Of a DNA stretch of 46,241 nucleotides, positions 41,520 to 46,241 are shown in pieces. The notes under the pieces were generated by a model. The model saw only the letters and a list, made by a program, of their open reading frames with translations, had not been told where the DNA came from and ran no database searches. The first letter of the stretch is position 1. Each line of letters begins with the position of its first letter. The position numbers and the translations under genes were made by a program. This stretch comes from Actinomycetota bacterium (GTDB taxonomy: Bacteria > Actinomycetota > Thermoleophilia > Gaiellales > F1-60-MAGs149): assembly GCA_009885805.1 (NCBI GenBank), contig VFJZ01000089.1:1-46241 (forward strand), read 5' to 3'.

Positions 41520-42899
41520 ATGGGGACGATGATCACGCAACGGGCGCGAGCCCTGCTGTTCTTCGGCTTCGCCTTCGCGGTGATGGCCGATCCGGTCTCG
41601 TCCGTCGCCTACGCCATCGAGGCCGCACTCCGCGCGCTGGAAGGAGACCTCGACCTACTGCTGCCCGCGATGGCGATGGTGATCGGCGTCGTCACGCTGA
41701 TCACGATCAACTACTGGTTCCTCGTGCGCCGCTTCCCGACCGGCGGCGGCGACGCGGAGGCGGCCGGGCGAGCCTTCGGCACGGCCTGGGCGTTCCCGGT
41801 GATCGGCGCCCTGATCGTCGACTTCGTGCTGACGATCGCGATCTCCATCGCCGCCGCCTCGAGTGCGATCATCGCGTACGTCCCCGACCTCGACGGCGCC
41901 CGCATTCCCCTGGCGCTCGCGCTCTGCACGCTGGTAGCCGGCCTCACCTGGTTCGGGCACGGCAGCCGGGTGCTGTTCGCGACCTTCACGGTCAGCTTCA
42001 TCGGCGTCACGGCGGTGATGCTGGCGAAGGGCTTTGTCGACCCCGTGACGATGCTCGACCGAGCTGACCTGGTGCGGACGGGCGAGCATCTGTCACCGGC
42101 ACTGCTGGCCGTCTTCATCGCCTTCCCGGTGGCGATGGCGCTCGCGACCGGGATCGAGGCGCCGCTCACCTCGATCTCGCAACTCGGGCAGATCGACAGC
42201 GACGGCAAGCGTCAGTTCGGCCGGGGCACGCTGGTCCTCACCGTCGGCATCGTCGCGGCGATCACGCTGCTGCTGACCGCGCTCGCTGGCAAGCTCAACG
42301 TCGGTATCCCGGCCGACTCGTCGACCATGATCGCCGACATCGCGAAGGCCGCCGCCGGCGACGGCGCGATCTTCGCGTTGTTCCAGCTGACGAGTGCCAT
42401 CCTGCTACTCGCCGCCGCGTCCTCCTCCTACCAGGCAGGCCCGGGCCTGCTGAAGGCGTTGGCCCGCCACGACCGCGGGCACGGCCACGGGCTCGGCATC
42501 CTGCCGGTCCGGCTCGGACGCTCGAACCGGCACCACACCCCGTACTGGTCGGTGGTCGTGTACCTCGTGATCTCGTGCCTCGTCGTGGTGGCGGCGCGCG
42601 CCGAGGAACAGGAACTCGTGCTGTTCTACGCCGTCGCCGTGTTCGCGAGCTTCATGATGGGACTGCTCGCGATGGCCCGGTTCTCCTGGGTCGAGCGCAA
42701 CTGGCGGCTCCTCGTCATCAACTGCATCGCCAGCGTGGCGGTGTTCTTCACGCTCGTGATCAACCTCGGCCGCGGCTACCCGCTCGGGTCGTTCGCCGCG
42801 ATGCTGATCATCGCGTTCGGCCTTCACCGCGCCTGGATCCGGGCGGGGCGCCCGGAGGGCGTGACCGAACTCGAGCAGCACATCGCGGACGAGGACTGA
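41520..42899 (+). CDS. APC-superfamily amino-acid permease
   Basis: Inner-membrane permease of 459 residues with about 11-12 hydrophobic helices. The first segment, FAFAVMADPVSSVAYAIEAAL, matches the start of APC-type transporters (the Pro-Ser-Ser-Val-Ala-Tyr-Ala unwound helix 1). A cytosolic loop rich in His and Arg lies at about 310-335. The C-terminal tail ends in acidic residues. It is 12 bp downstream of the M24-family gene on the same strand, so the two likely form a unit. The substrate is unknown. Confidence 0.88.
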   Translation: MGTMITQRARALLFFGFAFAVMADPVSSVAYAIEAALRALEGDLDLLLPAMAMVIGVVTLITINYWFLVRRFPTGGGDAEAAGRAFGTAWAFPVIGALIVDFVLTIAISIAAASSAIIAYVPDLDGARIPLALALCTLVAGLTWFGHGSRVLFATFTVSFIGVTAVMLAKGFVDPVTMLDRADLVRTGEHLSPALLAVFIAFPVAMALATGIEAPLTSISQLGQIDSDGKRQFGRGTLVLTVGIVAAITLLLTALAGKLNVGIPADSSTMIADIAKAAAGDGAIFALFQLTSAILLLAAASSSYQAGPGLLKALARHDRGHGHGLGILPVRLGRSNRHHTPYWSVVVYLVISCLVVVAARAEEQELVLFYAVAVFASFMMGLLAMARFSWVERNWRLLVINCIASVAVFFTLVINLGRGYPLGSFAAMLIIAFGLHRAWIRAGRPEGVTELEQHIADED

Positions 42900-42961
42900 C
42901 CCGCGACCGATCCGTCGCGGATCGTCACAGCCGCCGCGCGGTCAGAGCCGGGCACGTGTGA

Positions 42962-43040
42962 GGGCCTGGCTCCGTTTCGGCCACGCGAGCCCGCAAACCC
43001 GCATTCCTGCGTAGGGTGTGGCCGAAACGGGGCCAGGCCC
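42962..43040. repeat. 23-bp inverted repeat between convergent genes
   Basis: Arms GGGCCTGGCTCCGTTTCGGC+CAC (42962-42984) and its reverse complement (43018-43040), with one mismatch in 23, around a 33-nt loop that has its own ACGC/GCGT pairing. It fills the 166-bp gap between the convergent permease and CorA-like genes. It could act as a two-way transcript end, but no T-tract is present. Each arm holds GGCCTGGC(T/C)C, a near-palindrome around one T. Confidence 0.8.
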
Positions 43041-43065
43041 GCGCACGGGTTCGCGCGCGAAACCG

Positions 43066-44043
43066 TCACAGCCAGCGCGCGCGCCGCAGCAGCAGCCAGG
43101 CGCCGAGGCAGAGCGTGGCCATGATGCCGAGCGAGAACAGCTCCCCGTAACGCCAGTCCAGTCCGACCATGTGCCGGAAGTTCTGGCCGAACCAGCTCGT
43201 CACGATCGTCGGCACGAGCAGCACCGCCGCCCACGCCGACAGCGTCTTCGTGATCTCGTTCTGCCGGTACGCAACCATGGCGAGGCGGGTGTCAGCCAGC
43301 GCCGACATCCGGTCGTGCAACATGTCGAGGTCCTCGTGCGCGCGGACGACGTGGTCAGCGATGTCGCGCAGCTCGAGGTCGAGCTCGTGCGAATGTGCCG
43401 TGTCGAGCAGCTCGCGACGCACGAAGACGCCGGCCACCTCGCGCAGCTGGCCGACGGACCGGCGTACCTCCGCCACCGCCGTCCGCGTCGCCGACGCACG
43501 CCGCAGGCCCGGCACCGGATCGCCGTCCGCGCTCAGGGCCTCGGCCTCCTGCCGGACGACGAGCCCCTCGAGCTCGTCGATCGACTCCTCGTAGCGGTCG
43601 GCGACGGACGCGAGCACCGTCACGACCGCCGCCATCGCACCGTGGGCCGCGAGATCCGAGCGGTGCGCGACCTCCGCGCCGAGCCGATCGATCCACTCGT
43701 CGATGCCGTCGTGGACGGTCACGATCGCACGCTCGGAGTGGACGACGTGCAGCTCCCTCTGTCCCGTCGATCCGACCGACGGCACGCGCAGCACCGCGAA
43801 CACGTGCCCGGGGAACTGCTCCGCCTTCTGCCGCTGGCCGCGGTGCTCGAGGTCCTCCCGCACGAGCGCATGCCAGCCGAGGGCATCGCCGAGCGTCCCG
43901 AGTTCGTCCGGGTCGGGAGCGGTCGCGTCGATCCACAGCAACGGCGACCGGCCGGCCGCCGCGACGAGCGCCGTCACTCCGCCGGCCGTGACGGCGCGGA
44001 ACGCCGCCTCGTGGCTGCCTCCGTACTCGAGCGCGCGTAGCAC
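43066..44043 (-). CDS. CorA-family divalent metal transporter-like protein
   Basis: A 325-residue inner-membrane protein. The long N-terminal cytosolic part (about 1-265) has the CorA funnel and stalk-helix pattern (LHDRMSALADTRLAMVAYRQNEITKTLS). Two C-terminal helices follow, with the pore-signature loop between them. CorA has GMN there; here it reads FGQNF, keeping Gly and Asn, as in some ZntB/CorA relatives. Mg2+, Co2+, Zn2+ or another ion cannot be chosen from this. It starts with a GTG at 44043, without a clear Shine-Dalgarno, 47 bp downstream of the NlpC/P60 gene. Confidence 0.85.
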   Translation of the reverse strand: MLRALEYGGSHEAAFRAVTAGGVTALVAAAGRSPLLWIDATAPDPDELGTLGDALGWHALVREDLEHRGQRQKAEQFPGHVFAVLRVPSVGSTGQRELHVVHSERAIVTVHDGIDEWIDRLGAEVAHRSDLAAHGAMAAVVTVLASVADRYEESIDELEGLVVRQEAEALSADGDPVPGLRRASATRTAVAEVRRSVGQLREVAGVFVRRELLDTAHSHELDLELRDIADHVVRAHEDLDMLHDRMSALADTRLAMVAYRQNEITKTLSAWAAVLLVPTIVTSWFGQNFRHMVGLDWRYGELFSLGIMATLCLGAWLLLRRARWL

Positions 44044-44090
44044 CCCGCCGTGTTCGACGACGGCTGCCGGCCCCCTGCGCCCGGCGCACC

Positions 44091-45089
44091 TCAGCCCGGC
44101 AGGACGGCCTTGCCGAAGGCGAAGCTAGTCGCGTGCCAGCCGCGGTTCCACTCCTTGATCGCGACGCCCTGCGACGAGGAGTGGATCATCAGGCCGCCGC
44201 CGAGGTCGATCCCCGAGTGGCCGATCTGCGCGACCTTCGAGCGGCGCCCCGCCGAGCCGAACAGCAGGATGTCACCCGGCCGCACGCGTCCCCGGCCGAG
44301 TCGCCGCGGCCGGCTGGTCGTGCGCGCCATCTCGAACGTCGTCCGCCCACCGATCCGCCGCGCCGTCCCGGGGGGCGCGGCCGGGTCGAGGATCATCACG
44401 CGCCAGATGAACCCGGAGCAGTCGAAGCCGCCGTGGCCCTGCGGCTGCTTGCCCTCGGTCGTGCCGCCCCAGACGTACGGCTGGCCGATCTGCGCGACGG
44501 CCCGCTGCAGCGCGGCGTGGCGCGCCCCGGTCGTCGCCGGCAGAGCGGCGAGACGAGCGGCGATGCTGGCCGCGTACGACGGATCGACGCCGCGCAGCAC
44601 CTTCGCCGTCGTCCACGCGGCGTCGGCACGCGTCGCGATCTCGGTCGCGCTCCGCTCCAGCCGGTCGGAACCGGCGGGATGGTTGTAACGGAGGCCGAGC
44701 GAGCGCGCGATGACCTCGGTGCCCGCGTCCGCCCGCGGTTCGTAGCCGGCGCTGGCCAGGCCGGCGCGGGCCGCCGCGGCGGTGTCGCGGAGCCCGAGAG
44801 CGGCGACGAACACCGCGTCGAGCTCGCCGATCGTGACCGCCTCGGCCGTCGTCGGGATCGTGACGCGGTCGATCGATGCCGGGATCGCCCCCCAGACGAG
44901 CATCGAGAGCGTGCCGTGGTCGAGCGGCCGCGTCGGATCGAAGCCCTCGACCGTCTCGCCGGGCAGGATCCCGACATCGACGACGGCGCGGATCGCGTCG
45001 TCGGCCCAGCTCTTCGCCGAGGCGACCGGCGGACCGGTGAGCAGGAGGAGCGCCGCGAGCGCGCCGATGATGCACCGTCGGAGGAACAC
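44091..45089 (-). CDS. Secreted NlpC/P60 peptidoglycan hydrolase with SLH-like region
   Basis: Cell-wall hydrolase of 332 residues, exported by a signal peptide (VFLRRCIIGALAALLLLTG). An S-layer-homology-like region follows: WADDAIRAVVDVGILPGE, FDPTRPLDHGTLSMLVW, then a second weaker unit. The C-terminal NlpC/P60 domain (about 200-332) has the catalytic Cys in HGGFDCSGF, His in QIGHSGID and the later LMIHSS segment. It probably cuts stem peptides. The frame stays open upstream to 45170 and would begin VKERDLIPFFHA, but that sequence is the palindrome at 45136-45172, so I start at the GTG at 45089. Confidence 0.85.
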   Translation of the reverse strand: MFLRRCIIGALAALLLLTGPPVASAKSWADDAIRAVVDVGILPGETVEGFDPTRPLDHGTLSMLVWGAIPASIDRVTIPTTAEAVTIGELDAVFVAALGLRDTAAAARAGLASAGYEPRADAGTEVIARSLGLRYNHPAGSDRLERSATEIATRADAAWTTAKVLRGVDPSYAASIAARLAALPATTGARHAALQRAVAQIGQPYVWGGTTEGKQPQGHGGFDCSGFIWRVMILDPAAPPGTARRIGGRTTFEMARTTSRPRRLGRGRVRPGDILLFGSAGRRSKVAQIGHSGIDLGGGLMIHSSSQGVAIKEWNRGWHATSFAFGKAVLPG

Positions 45090-45135
45090 GGTAGGACGGC
45101 TATCGTCGCAGACCACGGGTTCCTGAACCCCCCGG

Positions 45136-45172
45136 GCGTGAAAGAAAGGGATCAGATCCCGCTCTTTCACGC
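45136..45172. repeat. Dispersed palindrome, GTGAAAGA family, copy 3
   Basis: A 37-bp palindrome centred on A45154, arms GCGTGAAAGA(A/G)(A/C)GGGATC with two mismatches. It lies 5 bp past the stop of the secreted-protein gene (stop 45178-45180, minus strand) and upstream of the NlpC/P60 gene. Confidence 0.85.
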
Positions 45173-45177
45173 GTGCC

Positions 45178-45861
45178 CTAGCCGGTGCGGGCGAGAACGA
45201 CCGTGTAGACCCCGTCGAGCCGCGCGCGCACGCCGTCGCCGCCGATCACCTCGTTCTCGACGCGGTGCACCGTGAACCGGCGCGTGACCGAGCGCCCGCT
45301 CATGAGCGACGAGAGGGGCACGCGCAGCGAGATCCCGAACCGGGTCAGCATGGCCGCGGCGCCCGCCTCATCGCCGTTGCCGCCGCCCCGCTCGGTGGCG
45401 GCCGGCTCGACGCAGTACAACTCCGTCGCCGTCGCGAAGCGGCGGTCGACGGATTCGCCGAACCAGCCGAACCCGAGCGTTGCGCGCGCGCCCTTTCGTC
45501 GCAACGTGATCCACGCGCGGGTCGGCCGCTTTGTCAGCCGATCGGTGAACCGCTGCCTGAGCGCCTCGCACGCGGGCCGGAACCCCGACTGCGTCACCGC
45601 CAGGCTGGCTGCGGTGTGGCCGGACGGGAAGAGCGCGACCGCGCCGTCCTTGACCGTGATCACGAGGCGCGAGTCGCGCACGCTGAACCGGCTCCTCGAC
45701 TGCACGTGGCCGATCACCACCCCGGCCGACACCTCGTCCTGGCTGAACGTGCCGGCGAAGCGGATCGTCGCCGTGTACTTGTACGACGCTTGCGCGACCG
45801 CCGGCGCGACAGCGAGCAGGGCCGCGGCCGCGATCGCGACGGTGAGGCGCTCGTGTCGCAT
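45178..45861 (-). CDS. Secreted protein of unknown function
   Basis: A 227-residue exported protein with signal peptide MRHERLTVAIAAAALLAVAPAVAQA. The mature part is beta-rich with few motifs: ATIRFAGTFSQDEV near the start, a Cys pair (ACEAL, LYCVEP), and a final beta stretch with RVENEVIGGDGVRARLDGVY. It has no known domain that I recognise. I start at the ATG at 45861, which fits the signal peptide; the longer frame adds MAGAGRNADPCI, which does not. The palindrome at 45136-45172 follows its stop. It lies 42 bp downstream of the PLP-enzyme gene. Confidence 0.7.
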   Translation of the reverse strand: MRHERLTVAIAAAALLAVAPAVAQASYKYTATIRFAGTFSQDEVSAGVVIGHVQSRSRFSVRDSRLVITVKDGAVALFPSGHTAASLAVTQSGFRPACEALRQRFTDRLTKRPTRAWITLRRKGARATLGFGWFGESVDRRFATATELYCVEPAATERGGGNGDEAGAAAMLTRFGISLRVPLSSLMSGRSVTRRFTVHRVENEVIGGDGVRARLDGVYTVVLARTG

Positions 45862-45903
45862 GATGCAAGGATCGGCATTCCGGCCGGCGCCGGCCATGCC
45901 ACG

Positions 45904-46241
45904 TCAGGGGGATCGCAGGAGCGCCACGTCCGCCGCCCGCGCCAGGGCCGCATCGAGATCGGCCATGAGATCGGCGGCGTCCTCGCAGCCGACGGCGAGG
46001 CGCAGCAGTCCGGCAGGCACGCCGGAAGCGTGCAGCTCCGCCTCGGACAGCTGCCGGTGGCTGGTCGAGGCGGGATGGGAGATGCCGCTCATGACGCCGC
46101 CGAGCGACGTCGAACGCTCGATCAGCCGCGTCCCGTTCATGACCGCCTCGCCCCCCGCGCGCCCGCCCGCCACCTCGAACGCGAGCAGGCCACCATACCC
46201 CTCGTCGAGCAGACTCGTCGCGAGCGCGTGCTGCGGGTGCG
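45904..46241 (-). CDS. Cys/Met-metabolism PLP-dependent enzyme, C-terminal end only
   Basis: The last ~112 residues of a trans-sulfuration-family enzyme such as O-succinyl/O-acetylhomoserine sulfhydrylase or cystathionine gamma-synthase/lyase. The order GGLLAFEVAGG, STSLGGVMSGISHPAST, SEAELHASGVPAGLLRLAVG, CEDAADLMADLDAAL is the usual C-terminal domain with the substrate-carboxylate Arg in LLRLAVG. The PLP Lys and the start are outside the window. A GTG at 46173 is only an internal Val. Which enzyme of the family it is cannot be told from this part. Confidence 0.9.
   Translation of the reverse strand, partial: HPQHALATSLLDEGYGGLLAFEVAGGRAGGEAVMNGTRLIERSTSLGGVMSGISHPASTSHRQLSEAELHASGVPAGLLRLAVGCEDAADLMADLDAALARAADVALLRSP

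Noticed and set aside
1-46241. CRISPR array, prophage, integrative element or tRNA gene
   Set aside because: No regularly spaced repeats, phage or integrase genes, or cloverleaf-like segments were seen.

Overview
The window is high-GC DNA with tightly packed genes on both strands. It looks like the chromosome of an actinobacterium, probably of the Thermoleophilia (Solirubrobacterales/Gaiellales-like); this is inference. Supporting signs are the CGAAC-type LexA boxes, a deazaflavin (F420)-type oxidoreductase, a B12-dependent class II ribonucleotide reductase, an IleRS of the eukaryote-like type, and many genes with a TAnnnT -10 hexamer only 6-9 nt before the start codon, which implies leaderless mRNAs. 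I saw no rRNA, tRNA, CRISPR array, transposase or integrase.

Layout. 1-5.3 kb: a two-domain multicopper oxidase (5' end outside the window), an HpcH/HpaI-type aldolase and ileS with a possible T-box-like leader. 5.5-10.7 kb: secreted proteins (propeller/Ig/PKD protein, S8 protease, Ig-like protein) and a 59-aa protein. 10.7-16.9 kb: a serine hydrolase and HisC-like aminotransferase pair, an RpiR/SIS regulator, trpS, an SDR and an AI-2E-family permease. 16.9-23.5 kb: a 1197-aa coiled-coil protein, a broken TadG/vWA gene and a membrane-anchored protein. 23.5-25.2 kb: threonine synthase divergent from a DsbA/FrnE-type thioredoxin-fold gene. 25.2-30.4 kb: a LexA-controlled translesion set (imuB, a small imuB-linked gene, dnaE2) with an F420-type gene inserted. 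30.4-35.2 kb: a frameshifted tandem-domain gene, a PHP phosphoesterase, a dihydroorotate-dehydrogenase-like protein and a GGDEF+HD-GYP protein. 35.2-46.2 kb: a lipoprotein, dapB, nrdJ, an M24-family enzyme, an amino-acid permease, a CorA-like transporter, an NlpC/P60 protein, a secreted protein and the C-terminal end of a Cys/Met-metabolism PLP enzyme.

The most interesting item is the DsbA/FrnE-like gene at 24560-25159. It carries an in-frame TGA exactly where the first Cys of the CxxC active site belongs, giving U-P-Y-C. A hairpin with bacterial SECIS geometry begins 7 nt after the TGA, and the downstream frame is intact to the stop. I read it as a selenoprotein. Its mRNA is predicted to be leaderless, and its -10 shares two bases with the -10 of the divergent threonine synthase gene.

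A second theme is a set of dispersed palindromes next to gene ends. Three copies of GTGAAAGA..GGGATCnGATCCC..TCTTTCAC are present, plus a perfect 32-bp inverted repeat at 8181-8254 and a 23-bp one at 42962-43040. Their sequences differ, but each arm or centre holds a short palindrome around an odd base, as in REP/RAYT-type elements. One copy supplies the stop codon of the gene before it.
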